Source: Streptomyces microflavus (GTDB lineage: Bacteria; Actinomycetota; Actinomycetes; Streptomycetales; Streptomycetaceae). Taken from it: 64,000 bases of DNA. Location: NCBI RefSeq assembly GCF_014650075.1, contig NZ_BMUG01000008.1:248001-312000 (forward strand), in the 5' to 3' direction. A model generated the notes under the pieces. That model ran no database searches. It worked only from the letters and a program-made list of their open reading frames with translations, and had not been told where the DNA came from. Positions 41,756-49,700 of this stretch are shown here, in pieces. The translations under genes and the position numbers were made by a program. Each line of letters starts with the position of its first letter. The stretch's first letter is position 1.

Positions 41756-41797
41756 CCCGTTCCGCACAGCCCGTTCCGCACAGCCCGTTCCGCACAG
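41756..41797. repeat. Three exact 14-nt tandem repeats
   Basis: CCCGTTCCGCACAG is repeated head to tail three times without change (41756-41769, 41770-41783, 41784-41797) and ends 4 nt before the GAGGAG ribosome site of the XRE gene. It is in the leader or promoter region shared with the divergent HATPase gene. Confidence 0.85.
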
Positions 41798-41812
41798 CGC
41801 GAGGAGACCTGG

Positions 41813-42673
41813 ATGCTGCACGGCCCCGTCGTCCGACGACGGAAGCTCGGCGAGGAGTTACGGAGTCTGCGGCACGCCTCCGGACTGACCAGCCGGGACA
41901 CGGCGCGCCTGCTCGGCTGGCACCAGTCGAAGGTGAGCCGCATCGAGACCGGCGCCAGCGGTGTCAGCCCCGGCGATGTGACGCGCCTGCTCGACATCTA
42001 CGCGGTCCGCGACACGCAGCTGCGTGCCCTGCTCGAAGTGCTCGCGGGGTCGGCGGGCGGCGGCGGCTCGGGGTGGTGGCACGCGTACCGGGGGCTGATC
42101 CCGCCCCAGTACCGCGACTTCATCAGTCTGGAGTCCCAGGCCGGTACGGTGCGGACCCTGGAGACCTCGGTGGTGCCGGGGCTCCTCCAGACCGCCGGAT
42201 ACGCGCGGGCGGTGACCCGTGCCTCGCTCGACGGGTTACCGGCGGACCATCTCGACTCCCTGGTCGAGGTGCGGCTGACCCGTCAGAGGGTGCTGCGCGC
42301 CGATCCGCCGTTGCGGTTCACCGCCGTACTGGACGAGGCGGTGCTGCACCGGGAGGTGGGCGGGCCCGAGGTGATGCGGGACCAGCTGCACCATCTGACC
42401 CAGGTGGCCCAACTCCCTCATGTGGAACTCCAGTTGCTGCCGTTCTCGGTCGGCGGGTATATCGGACTCACTTGCCCTTTCGTTATCTTCTCCTTTCCGA
42501 ACATTTCTGATCTGGATGTGGTCGTTCTTGACCACTTGACGAGTAGCCTCTATCTGGAGCGGAAAGAAGACCTTGAGGCGTACAGCTCGGCCTTCCGCAC
42601 CTTGCAGGCGCACGCACTGACGCCTGACCGATCGCTGGATCTCGTCGCCGCGATCCGCCGCGGCTTCCGTTAG
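41813..42673 (+). CDS. XRE-family regulator with DUF5753 domain
   Basis: 286 aa. Helix-turn-helix at about residues 8-62: LGEELRSLRHASGLTSRDTARLLGWHQSKVSRIETG. After residue 85 a DUF5753 sensor domain follows, with the typical TSVVPGLLQTAGYARAV and LHREVGGPEVMRDQLHHL. ATG at 41813 has GAGGAG upstream. The DUF397 gene follows 45 nt later. The pair plus the HATPase resembles the developmental whiJ/abaA-type modules; a role in differentiation is inferred from family only. Confidence 0.9.
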   Translation: MLHGPVVRRRKLGEELRSLRHASGLTSRDTARLLGWHQSKVSRIETGASGVSPGDVTRLLDIYAVRDTQLRALLEVLAGSAGGGGSGWWHAYRGLIPPQYRDFISLESQAGTVRTLETSVVPGLLQTAGYARAVTRASLDGLPADHLDSLVEVRLTRQRVLRADPPLRFTAVLDEAVLHREVGGPEVMRDQLHHLTQVAQLPHVELQLLPFSVGGYIGLTCPFVIFSFPNISDLDVVVLDHLTSSLYLERKEDLEAYSSAFRTLQAHALTPDRSLDLVAAIRRGFR

Positions 42674-42718
42674 CCCGACCACCCGCCAGGACGTCCGACT
42701 CTGCCCGAGGGGGGCATC

Positions 42719-42961
42719 ATGTCCGACCGTCTCGCACCGCATCCGTCACCTCCCACCGCCGGGCCACCGCTGTGGCTCCGCAGCAGCCGCTCCACCGGAA
42801 TGAACAACTGCGTGGAGACCGCGCTCCTCGGCCGCCCCGGCTCCGGCGGCGCGCTCCTCGCCGTACGCGACTCCAAGGATGTGGAGCGGCCGCCGCTGCG
42901 CTTCTCCGCGACGGCCTGGACCACCTTCGTGGCCGGGCTCGAGCCGGACCGGTTCAGCTGA
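42719..42961 (+). CDS. DUF397 small protein
   Basis: 80 aa. WLRSSRSTGMNNCVETALL, then LAVRDSKD, then LRFSATAWTTFVAGL are the three conserved blocks of DUF397, whose members sit beside XRE/DUF5753 regulators and probably modulate them. It begins 45 nt after the XRE gene. Its last 8 nt overlap the convergent bioF stop region (42954-42961). Confidence 0.9.
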   Translation: MSDRLAPHPSPPTAGPPLWLRSSRSTGMNNCVETALLGRPGSGGALLAVRDSKDVERPPLRFSATAWTTFVAGLEPDRFS

Positions 42962-44114
42962 CCGGAGCCACAGCCTGCCGGGGAGCGGTGGAGAGGACCG
43001 TGGCCACCGCGGCTCCGATCTGCTCCTCGGTCAGGTCCGCCCGCGCGGTCAGCCGCAGCCGGGAGATGCCGTCCGGTACCGACGGCGGGCGGAAGCAGCC
43101 CACCGCCACCCCGGCCGCCCGGCAGTCGGCCGCCCACCGCACCGCCGCGTCCGCCGAGGGCGCCCGGACGGAGACGACCGCCGCGTCGGGCCGGACCGCG
43201 GTCAGCCCTGCGGCGGTGAGCCGCGTGTACAGCGCGGTGGCGACCTCCCGGGCCCTGGCCGCCCGTTCCGGTTCCCGGCGCAGCAGCCGGAGCGCGCCCA
43301 GTGCGCCGCCCGCCGCGGCCGGGGCGAGGCCGGTGTCGAAGATGAACGTACGGGCCGTGTTGACCAGGTGGTCGATGACCCGGGCCGGTCCGAGGACCGC
43401 ACCGCCCTGGCTGCCCAGCGACTTGGAGAGGGTGAGCGTGGCGACGGTCCCCGCGCCGCCCGCCAGTCCGGCGGCGGCGAGGGCCCCGCGTCCGCCGTCG
43501 CCGAGGACGCCGAGGCCGTGGGCGTCGTCGACGAGGAGGGCGGCGTTCGCGGCGCGGCAGACCTCGGCCAGCGCGGGCAGCGGTGCCGCGTCCCCGTCGA
43601 CCGAGAAGACCGAGTCGGTGACGGCGAGCGCCCGTCCTTCGTGGGCCTGGAGCGCCTTGGCGACCGCGTCCGGATCGGCGTGCGGGACGACCGCGGTCTC
43701 CGCGCGCGAGAGCCGGCAGCCGTCCACGATGGACGCGTGGTTACCGGCGTCGGAGACGATGAGCGAGCCGCGCCCGGAGAGCGCGGTCAGGGCCGCGAGA
43801 TTGGCCGCGTAGCCGGAGGAGAGGACGAGGGCCGCCTCGAAGCCGCAGAAGTCGGCGAGTTCCCGTTCGAGTTCGGCGTGCAGCGCGGTGGATCCGGTGA
43901 CCAGCCGTGATCCCGTCGCGCCCGCACCCCAGCGGTGGGCGGCGTCGGCCGCTGCGGCGACGACCTCCGGGTGCCGGGTGAGGCCCAGGTAGTCGTTGCT
44001 CGCGAGGTCCAGGAGCTCGGCTTCCGCACTTCTCGGGCGCAGGGCCCGCACGAGTCCGGCCTCGGCCCGGCGGCGGGCCTCGTCGTCGATCCAGTCGAAC
44101 GGGGCGAAGGACAT
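42954..44114 (-). CDS. bioF: 8-amino-7-oxononanoate synthase
   Basis: 386 aa PLP enzyme joining pimeloyl thioester and L-alanine in biotin synthesis. Marks: [15 protein letters not shown] near residue 37, [12 protein letters not shown] (about 190), and [15 protein letters not shown] (about 225), where the Lys carries PLP. ATG at 44114 follows AAAGGGACC. Divergent from bioB by 144 nt; two dyads in that gap suggest common control. Its stop overlaps the end of the DUF397 gene. Confidence 0.93.
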   Translation of the reverse strand: MSFAPFDWIDDEARRRAEAGLVRALRPRSAEAELLDLASNDYLGLTRHPEVVAAAADAAHRWGAGATGSRLVTGSTALHAELERELADFCGFEAALVLSSGYAANLAALTALSGRGSLIVSDAGNHASIVDGCRLSRAETAVVPHADPDAVAKALQAHEGRALAVTDSVFSVDGDAAPLPALAEVCRAANAALLVDDAHGLGVLGDGGRGALAAAGLAGGAGTVATLTLSKSLGSQGGAVLGPARVIDHLVNTARTFIFDTGLAPAAAGGALGALRLLRREPERAARAREVATALYTRLTAAGLTAVRPDAAVVSVRAPSADAAVRWAADCRAAGVAVGCFRPPSVPDGISRLRLTARADLTEEQIGAAVATVLSTAPRQAVAPVS

Positions 44115-44170
44115 AGGACGGTCCCTTTTGTAGGCAGCTCACAGACCCTAGCGGGGTGCGCAGCAGGTCA

Positions 44171-44192
44171 GGGTGTGGCAATACACACACCC
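44171..44192. promoter_or_regulatory. Dyad in the bioF-bioB divergent promoter
   Basis: GGGTGTG (44171-44177) and CACACCC (44186-44192), a perfect 7-bp dyad with 8-nt spacer, central in the bioF/bioB intergenic region. A candidate biotin-responsive operator; it does not resemble a BirA or BioQ site that I know. Confidence 0.4.
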
Positions 44193-44220
44193 TCGGCGAC
44201 GTCTCCTGTCTGGTTCCTCC

Positions 44221-44250
44221 TTGGCTGGAGGCGGTGCCGTAAGCCAGGAT
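44221..44250 (+). promoter_or_regulatory. Candidate bioB promoter
   Basis: -35 TTGGCT (44221-44226), 18-nt spacer, -10 CAGGAT (44245-44250), 8 nt before the ATG of bioB, so the mRNA may be leaderless; alternatively AGGAT is a weak ribosome site. The -35 is the loop of a small dyad, CCTCC-TTGGCT-GGAGG (44216-44231). Confidence 0.4.
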
Positions 44251-44258
44251 CATCTTTC

Positions 44259-45554
44259 ATGGACCTGCTGAACACGCTGGTGGACAAGGGGCTGCGGCGC
44301 GAACTGCCGACCCGCGAAGAAGCGCTCGCCGTGCTGGCGACCTCCGACGACGACCTGCTCGACGTGGTGGCCGCCGCGGGCAAGGTACGCCGCCAGTGGT
44401 TCGGGCGGCGCGTCAAACTCAACTACCTGGTCAACCTCAAATCGGGGCTCTGCCCCGAGGACTGCTCGTACTGCTCGCAGCGGCTCGGCTCCAAGGCCGG
44501 GATCCTCAAGTACACCTGGCTGAAGCCGGACGAGGCGTCCAAGGCCGCTGCCGCCGGGGTCGCGGGCGGGGCCAAGCGGGTCTGTCTGGTGGCGAGCGGG
44601 CGCGGGCCGACGGACCGGGACGTCGACCGGGTCACCAAGACCATCGAGGCGATCAAGGAACAGAACGAGGGCGTCGAGGTCTGCGCCTGTCTCGGTCTGC
44701 TCTCCGACGGACAGGCCGACCGGCTGCGCTCCGCGGGCGCCGACGCGTACAACCACAACCTCAACACGTCCGAGGAGACGTACGGGGCGATCACGACCAC
44801 CCACACCTACGCGGACCGGGTGGAGACCGTGCAGCAGGCCCAGGCCGCCGGGCTGTCGGCGTGTTCCGGGCTGATCGCCGGGATGGGCGAGAGCGACAAG
44901 GACCTGGTCGACGTCGTCTTCGCGCTGCGGGACCTGGACCCGGACTCGGTGCCGGTGAACTTCCTGATCCCGTTCGAGGGAACGCCGCTTGCCAAGGAGT
45001 GGAACCTCACCCCGCAGCGCTGCCTGCGCATTCTGGCGATGGTCCGCTTCGTCTGCCCCGACGTGGAGGTCCGGCTCGCGGGCGGCCGTGAGGTGCATCT
45101 GCGCTCGATGCAGCCGCTGGCGCTGCACCTGGTCAACTCGATCTTCCTCGGTGACTATCTGACCAGCGAGGGCCAGGCCGGCCAGACCGACCTGGACATG
45201 ATCGCCGATGCCGGTTTCGAGGTGGAGGGCGCGGGCACCACGACGCTCCCCCGCCACCGGGCCGACGCGCTGAGCGGCGGCGGCTGCGGTTCGCAGGGCG
45301 CCCCGGAGGCGGCGGGCTGCGGATCACATGAGGCGTCCGGTGCCACGGGCTGCGGTTCGCACGGAGGTGCCGGTGGCTGCGGCCCGTGCGGCGGTCACAC
45401 GGAGCCGGAGCCCGTGGTCGTCGCGGATGCCGGGGACAGCGTCCCGGCCGGGCGTACGGATTCGGCGCGTACGGATGCGGGCGGCGGGGCGCGTACGGAT
45501 CTGGTGACGGTCCGCCGCCGGGGTGCGGGGACGGATCTCGCGCCCAATGCCTGA
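44259..45554 (+). CDS. bioB: Biotin synthase with Cys/His-rich tail
   Basis: 431 aa radical-SAM enzyme inserting sulfur into dethiobiotin. The SAM cluster is CPEDCSYC (Cys65, Cys69, Cys72). Residues 1-335 cover the whole usual enzyme. The remaining 95 residues are an extension: GCGS repeats with Cys343, Cys354 and Cys365 spaced exactly 11 apart, then CGPC (374-377), His357, 368 and 380, and a disordered Thr/Asp/Arg-rich end. ATG at 44259; the longer frame runs antisense through bioF. bioA overlaps its last 8 nt. First gene of bioB-bioA-bioD. Confidence 0.93.
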   Translation: MDLLNTLVDKGLRRELPTREEALAVLATSDDDLLDVVAAAGKVRRQWFGRRVKLNYLVNLKSGLCPEDCSYCSQRLGSKAGILKYTWLKPDEASKAAAAGVAGGAKRVCLVASGRGPTDRDVDRVTKTIEAIKEQNEGVEVCACLGLLSDGQADRLRSAGADAYNHNLNTSEETYGAITTTHTYADRVETVQQAQAAGLSACSGLIAGMGESDKDLVDVVFALRDLDPDSVPVNFLIPFEGTPLAKEWNLTPQRCLRILAMVRFVCPDVEVRLAGGREVHLRSMQPLALHLVNSIFLGDYLTSEGQAGQTDLDMIADAGFEVEGAGTTTLPRHRADALSGGGCGSQGAPEAAGCGSHEASGATGCGSHGGAGGCGPCGGHTEPEPVVVADAGDSVPAGRTDSARTDAGGGARTDLVTVRRRGAGTDLAPNA

Positions 45555-46899
45555 GCCGTACGTCCCCGGGGCCGGCCCGGACCTCGGACCCGCCGCGCCG
45601 AAGCCGTACTCCCCCGACGAACTGCGGGCGCTGGACCGCGCACACGTCTGGCACCCCTACGGCCCGATGCCGGGCCGGCAGGAGCCGCTGATCGTGGAGT
45701 CCGCCTCCGGGGTACGGCTCCGGCTCGCCGAACCCGTCGAGGGGCGGCGGGAGTTGGTGGACGGCATGTCGTCCTGGTGGTCGGCGGTGCACGGCTACAA
45801 CCATCCGGTCCTCAACGAGGCCGCGCGCGGCCAGCTGGACCGGATGAGCCATGTGATGTTCGGCGGGCTCACCCATGAGCCCGCCGTCCGGCTGGCCACC
45901 CGGCTGGTGGAGATCACCCCGGAGCCGCTCCAGCACGTCTTCCTCGCCGACTCGGGGTCCGTCTCCGTCGAGGTCGCGGTCAAGATGTGCCTGCAGTACT
46001 GGCGTTCGGCCGGCCGCCCGGACAAGCGCCGGCTGCTGACCTGGCGCGGCGGCTACCACGGCGACACCTGGCAGCCGATGTCGGTGTGCGACCCCGAGGG
46101 CGGGATGCACGAGCTGTGGTCGGGGTCGCTGCCCCGCCAGGTCTTCGCAGACGCCCCGCCGGACGGCTTCGACGCGGAGCCGGACCCCTCCTACGTCACC
46201 CATCTGCGGGAGCTGATCGCGCACCACGCTGACGAGCTGGCCGCCGTGATCGTGGAACCCGTGGTGCAGGGGGCCGGCGGGATGCGGTTCCACTCCCCCG
46301 CCTATCTGCGGGTGCTGCGCGAGGCGTGCGACGAGCTGGACGTCCTGCTGGTGTTCGACGAGATCGCGACCGGCTTCGGACGTACGGGGAAGCTGTTCGC
46401 CGCCGGGCACGCCGGGGTCTCACCGGATGTCATGTGCGTCGGCAAGGCGCTGACCGGCGGCTATCTCACGATGGCGGCGACCCTGTGCACCTCGCGGGTG
46501 GCCGAGGGGATCTCGCGCGGCGAGGTGCCGGTGCTGGCGCACGGCCCCACGTTCATGGGCAACCCGCTGGCCGCTTCGGTGGCCTCGGCTTCGGTGGACC
46601 TGCTGCTCGGGCAGGACTGGGAGGGCGAGGTGGCGCGGATCGGCGCGGGACTGCGCGCCGGTCTGGCGCCCGCGTCGGAGCTGCCCGGGGTCGCGGACGT
46701 ACGTGTCCTGGGGGCGATCGGGGTCGTCCAGCTCGACCACGAGGTGGACATGGCCGCGGCGACGCGGGCGGCCGTGCGCGAGGGCGTGTGGCTGCGGCCG
46801 TTCCGCGACCTGGTGTACACGATGCCGCCGTACGTCACCGGGGACGACGACGTACAACGGATCTGCCGGGCCGTGTGCGCCGCGGCGCGGGAAGGCTGA
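45547..46899 (+). CDS. bioA: Adenosylmethionine-8-amino-7-oxononanoate aminotransferase
   Basis: 450 aa class III PLP aminotransferase making 7,8-diaminopelargonate from KAPA with SAM as amino donor. BioA features: HVWHPYGPM near residue 34, [16 protein letters not shown] near residue 70 and the PLP Lys in [17 protein letters not shown] near residue 300. ATG at 45547 overlaps the end of bioB by 8 nt, so translation is coupled. bioD follows after 1 nt. Confidence 0.95.
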   Translation: MPEPYVPGAGPDLGPAAPKPYSPDELRALDRAHVWHPYGPMPGRQEPLIVESASGVRLRLAEPVEGRRELVDGMSSWWSAVHGYNHPVLNEAARGQLDRMSHVMFGGLTHEPAVRLATRLVEITPEPLQHVFLADSGSVSVEVAVKMCLQYWRSAGRPDKRRLLTWRGGYHGDTWQPMSVCDPEGGMHELWSGSLPRQVFADAPPDGFDAEPDPSYVTHLRELIAHHADELAAVIVEPVVQGAGGMRFHSPAYLRVLREACDELDVLLVFDEIATGFGRTGKLFAAGHAGVSPDVMCVGKALTGGYLTMAATLCTSRVAEGISRGEVPVLAHGPTFMGNPLAASVASASVDLLLGQDWEGEVARIGAGLRAGLAPASELPGVADVRVLGAIGVVQLDHEVDMAAATRAAVREGVWLRPFRDLVYTMPPYVTGDDDVQRICRAVCAAAREG

Positions 46900-46900
46900 C

Positions 46901-47596
46901 ATGACGATCCTGGTGGTGTCCGGTACGGGCACGGAGATCGGCAAGACGGTGGTGACCGCTGCGGTGGCGGCCGCCGCGCGGGGCCGCCGGGTCGCGGTGC
47001 TCAAGCCCGCGCAGACCGGGCTCGCGCCCGGGGAGCCGGGGGACGCGGCCGAGGTGGCGCGGCTGGCGGGCGGACATGTGACCGCGGTCGAACTGGCCCG
47101 TTTCCCCGACCCGTTGGCCCCGGCCACGGCCGCCCGGCGGGCCGGGCTCGCCCCGGTGCGGCCGCACGAGGTCGCCGAGGCGGCCGAGAAGCTGGCCACC
47201 GAGCACGATCTGGTGCTGGTCGAGGGGGCGGGCGGGCTGCTCGTCCGGTTCGACGACGAGGGCGGCACCCTCGCGGACGCCGCCCGGCTGCTGTCCGCTC
47301 CGGTGCTGGTGGTGGCGCCCGCGGGCCTGGGCACGCTCAATGCCACCGCGCTCACGGCCGAGGCGCTGCGGGCTCGGGGTATCGAATGCCTGGGCGTCGT
47401 GGTGGGAAGCATGCCCCGGCGGCCGGACCTGGCCGCCCGGTGCAACATCGGGGACCTGCCGGTGGCGGCGGGGGCCCCGCTCCTGGGAGCCGTCCCGGCC
47501 GGTGCGGGGGCACTGCCGGGCGCCGAGTTCGCGGCGGGGGCGGCGGGCTGGCTGGCCCCGGAGCTGGGGGGTACCTGGACCGTGCCGTCGCTGTGA
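46901..47596 (+). CDS. bioD: Dethiobiotin synthetase
   Basis: 231 aa. ATP-dependent closure of the ureido ring, the step before BioB. The P-loop is [15 protein letters not shown] (residues 7-21), and LKPAQTG (39-45) and [11 protein letters not shown] (about 110) are conserved. ATG at 46901, 1 nt after the bioA stop. Last gene of the biotin operon; a G/C-rich dyad (GGGCCC-N5-GGGCCC, 47602-47618) follows. Confidence 0.95.
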   Translation: MTILVVSGTGTEIGKTVVTAAVAAAARGRRVAVLKPAQTGLAPGEPGDAAEVARLAGGHVTAVELARFPDPLAPATAARRAGLAPVRPHEVAEAAEKLATEHDLVLVEGAGGLLVRFDDEGGTLADAARLLSAPVLVVAPAGLGTLNATALTAEALRARGIECLGVVVGSMPRRPDLAARCNIGDLPVAAGAPLLGAVPAGAGALPGAEFAAGAAGWLAPELGGTWTVPSL

Positions 47597-47698
47597 GGCG
47601 GGGGCCCGCCCCGGGCCCGTACGGACATGCCTGGACCGGCCCCTACGGGGGAGAATCGATGAGGAGAGCCGTACGCCCTCTCCTCCCGGAGGTCCGTC

Positions 47699-48385
47699 AT
47701 GCAACTGCGCAGCAGGAAGCTCCCGCGGGACGCCGTGCACCACCCGGTCTTCGCCCGCTTCTACGCCCGGATGAGCGTGACGGCCGACCTCAAGGGCGGC
47801 GTCGCCGCGTACCGCGACGAGCTGCTGGCGGGGCTCTCCGGCCGGGTCATCGAGATCGGCGCGGGGAACGGCCTGAACTTCGCCCACTACCCGGGGGCGG
47901 TATCGGAGGTCGTGGCGCTGGAGCCGGAGCGCTCACTGCGGCAGCTCGCCGTCCGTTCCGGGCTGCGCGCCGAGGTGCCGGTGGACGTGGTGCCGGGGGC
48001 GGCCGAGGCCCTGCCGGTCAAGAGCGAAGCTTTCGACGGCGCGGTGGCCTCACTGGTCCTGTGCACGGTACGGGACCTCCCGAAGGCGCTCTCCGAGATC
48101 AGACGGGTCCTGCGCCCCGGCGGCGAACTGCGGTTCTTCGAACACGGGTTGGCACCCGGCAGGGCCCTGGCCGTCGCACAGCGCACGGCGGACCGGACGG
48201 TGTGGCCCCTCCTCTTCGGCGGCTGTCACACGGCCCGGGACCCGCTGGCCGCGATCGAGGCGGCGGGCTTCGAGGTGGGGACGTACCGCAGGCTGCGGAT
48301 CCCGGAGAAGGGGATGCAGTTCCCCTCGTCCCCCTGCGTCCTGGGCGTGGCCCGCAAGCCGTTCACCGAGCCGCCTTCGAGCTGA
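47699..48385 (+). CDS. Class I SAM-dependent methyltransferase
   Basis: 228 aa. The SAM-binding motif I is VIEIGAGNGLNFAHYP (residues 50-65); later motifs are ALEPE, FDGAVASLVLCTV and EIRRVLRPGGELRFFEHG, the UbiE/METTL7-like pattern. The C-terminus SPCVLGVARKP is typical of that subgroup. The substrate is unknown. ATG at 47699 follows GGAGG. It is 102 nt after bioD, but it does not look like BioC and is probably independent. Confidence 0.85.
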   Translation: MQLRSRKLPRDAVHHPVFARFYARMSVTADLKGGVAAYRDELLAGLSGRVIEIGAGNGLNFAHYPGAVSEVVALEPERSLRQLAVRSGLRAEVPVDVVPGAAEALPVKSEAFDGAVASLVLCTVRDLPKALSEIRRVLRPGGELRFFEHGLAPGRALAVAQRTADRTVWPLLFGGCHTARDPLAAIEAAGFEVGTYRRLRIPEKGMQFPSSPCVLGVARKPFTEPPSS

Positions 48386-48397
48386 GGGCGCGCCGCC

Positions 48398-48769
48398 TCA
48401 CACGCTCCACTGGCGCAGCTCGTCGGCGATGGCCCGCACGTCCGCCTTGCCCTGCTTGACGAGGAGGGCAAGGTCGCGCACTTGTTCGGGCGAGGTGATG
48501 ACCTTCAGCCCGGAGGCGACCAGATAGCCGTACGCGACGGCCGAGGCGAACATCGCGTTGGAGCGTTCGAGCGCGGGGACATGCAGGAGCAATTGCAGCA
48601 GGGCGGCCGCCCTGCTGTGCGGGTCGCTGTAGACGGCGCTCCCGAAGATCTCCGCCTCGTGCCGGGCGACCGCGGCGACGAGCGCGCCCCAGTCGACGAC
48701 CTGGGGGTCACCGGGGGTCTTGTGCTCGGCGACCATGAGCAGCCAGGAAAGGTCGATCCGCAGATTCAA
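48398..48769 (-). CDS. Fic/Doc-like toxin component
   Basis: 123 aa. Resembles the short Streptomyces proteins called Fic-family toxins: an N-terminal IDLSWLLMVAEH, a centre IFGSAVYSDPHSRAAALLQLLLHVPALERSNAMFASAVAYGYLVASG in two helices, and a helical end. The Fic motif HPFxxGNxR is degenerate here (HVPALERSNAMF), so AMP-transfer or kinase activity is doubtful. The start is TTG at 48769, overlapping the antitoxin stop as TTGA; this coupling is typical for toxin-antitoxin pairs. Confidence 0.7.
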   Translation of the reverse strand: MNLRIDLSWLLMVAEHKTPGDPQVVDWGALVAAVARHEAEIFGSAVYSDPHSRAAALLQLLLHVPALERSNAMFASAVAYGYLVASGLKVITSPEQVRDLALLVKQGKADVRAIADELRQWSV

Positions 48770-48993
48770 CGGGTGCCTTCGCGCTCCGGGCCGAACTCCT
48801 CGGCGAAGACCGACTCGTACTGCTTCATGAAGTCGGCGGCGGCTTCGACGAAGGTGTGTCCCACCTCGCCGGCGTCCTGTTTGACGAGCTCCTCTATGTA
48901 GCGGTTCACGCTCATCCCCCTCTGGAGCGCGCGCTGCCGCGCGGCCTCGGCGGTGGCCTCGTCCACTCGAACGTTCAGCTGAGTCTTGGGCAC
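48766..48993 (-). CDS. Ribbon-helix-helix antitoxin
   Basis: 75 aa. The first 40 residues form a ribbon-helix-helix: MPKTQLNVRVDEATAEAARQ, then ALQRGMSVNRYIEELVKQ. The C-terminal acidic half (FVEAAADFMKQYESVFAEEFG) would bind the toxin. The start is GTG at 48993. A 20-nt perfect palindrome lies just upstream and overlaps the -10, so the protein probably represses its own operon. Translation is coupled to the toxin through TTGA. Confidence 0.8.
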   Translation of the reverse strand: MPKTQLNVRVDEATAEAARQRALQRGMSVNRYIEELVKQDAGEVGHTFVEAAADFMKQYESVFAEEFGPEREGTR

Positions 48994-49001
48994 CCCTCCA
49001 A

Positions 49002-49021
49002 GCTAGCGCGGGCGCGCTAGC
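49002..49021. promoter_or_regulatory. Palindromic operator of the toxin-antitoxin operon
   Basis: GCTAGCGCG-GG-CGCGCTAGC, 9-bp arms. On the minus strand TAGCTT (49005-49000), a -10 box inside the palindrome edge, ends 6 nt before the antitoxin GTG, predicting a leaderless, autoregulated transcript. Confidence 0.65.
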
Positions 49022-49106
49022 ACCGGCAAGAGGAGGGCAGGGCCCCGGGGCCGGCACTCGGGAAAGCGATCGACTTCCGGAGCGGGCGGGTGGTGGGATG
49101 GCCGCC

Positions 49107-49532
49107 ATGAACGATCTTTCGATACGGCCCGCGACCGCGGCCGACCTGGACCGGGTGCTCGCGTTCTGGAAGGTGGCCGCGGAAGGCACCAGCATCAGCG
49201 ACGACGGCGACGGGGTCGCACGTCTGGTGGAACGGGACCCGGACGCCCTGATCCTGGCGGAGCGGGACGAAACTCTGGTGGGCACCGTGATCGCGGGCTT
49301 CGACGGCTGGCGCTGCCACCTCTACCGGCTCGCGGTCCATCCGGAGCAGCGCCGCCGGGGCGTGGGCGGGGCCCTGCTCGCGGCGGCGGAGGAACGGTTC
49401 GCCGCCCTCGGCGGACGGCGCGCCGACGCCATGGTGCTGGACCGCAACGAACTGGCACAGCACACCTGGCGGGCGACGGGGTACGGCCCGCAACCACAGT
49501 GGAGCCGCTGGGTGAAGCCCCTCACGGACTGA
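49107..49532 (+). CDS. GNAT-family N-acetyltransferase
   Basis: 141 aa. Core motif HPEQRRRGVGGALLAAAEERF (about residues 77-97) is the acetyl-CoA loop; before it CHLYRLAV, and at the end LDRNELAQHTWRATGYGPQPQWSRWVKPL. The substrate is unknown. ATG at 49107 is chosen because GGTGGG lies 9 nt upstream; ATG at 49098 would abut that site. Single gene. Confidence 0.82.
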   Translation: MNDLSIRPATAADLDRVLAFWKVAAEGTSISDDGDGVARLVERDPDALILAERDETLVGTVIAGFDGWRCHLYRLAVHPEQRRRGVGGALLAAAEERFAALGGRRADAMVLDRNELAQHTWRATGYGPQPQWSRWVKPLTD

Positions 49533-49566
49533 CGCGGTACGGGCGGGGGTCGCTGGGCAGACGCTC

Positions 49567-49700
49567 TACGATGAATCCCTTGCCCGTCACCCCACCGCAT
49601 CTGCCGAAAGGTGTGAGCGTCCGCCCATGGGCGAGCCTCCCGGTAGCCGACATCGCGCGATCCTTCCGCCCCTGCCCGATCATGGGACGGAGGTGAACCG
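49567..49700 (+). promoter_or_regulatory. Promoter and structured leader of the CNNM-type pair
   Basis: TACGAT (49567-49572) is a likely -10, giving a leader of about 120 nt. The leader contains GCCCATGGGC and, at 49637-49641, CCTCC, complementary to the GGAGG ribosome site (49689-49693), so a fold hiding the ribosome site is possible. I recognise no known riboswitch class. Confidence 0.4.

Noticed and set aside
47699-48385. Methyltransferase after bioD taken as BioC
   Set aside because: Its motifs and SPCVLGVARKP end fit the UbiE/METTL7-like group, and it is separated from bioD by 102 nt and a dyad, so a role in pimeloyl synthesis is not supported.
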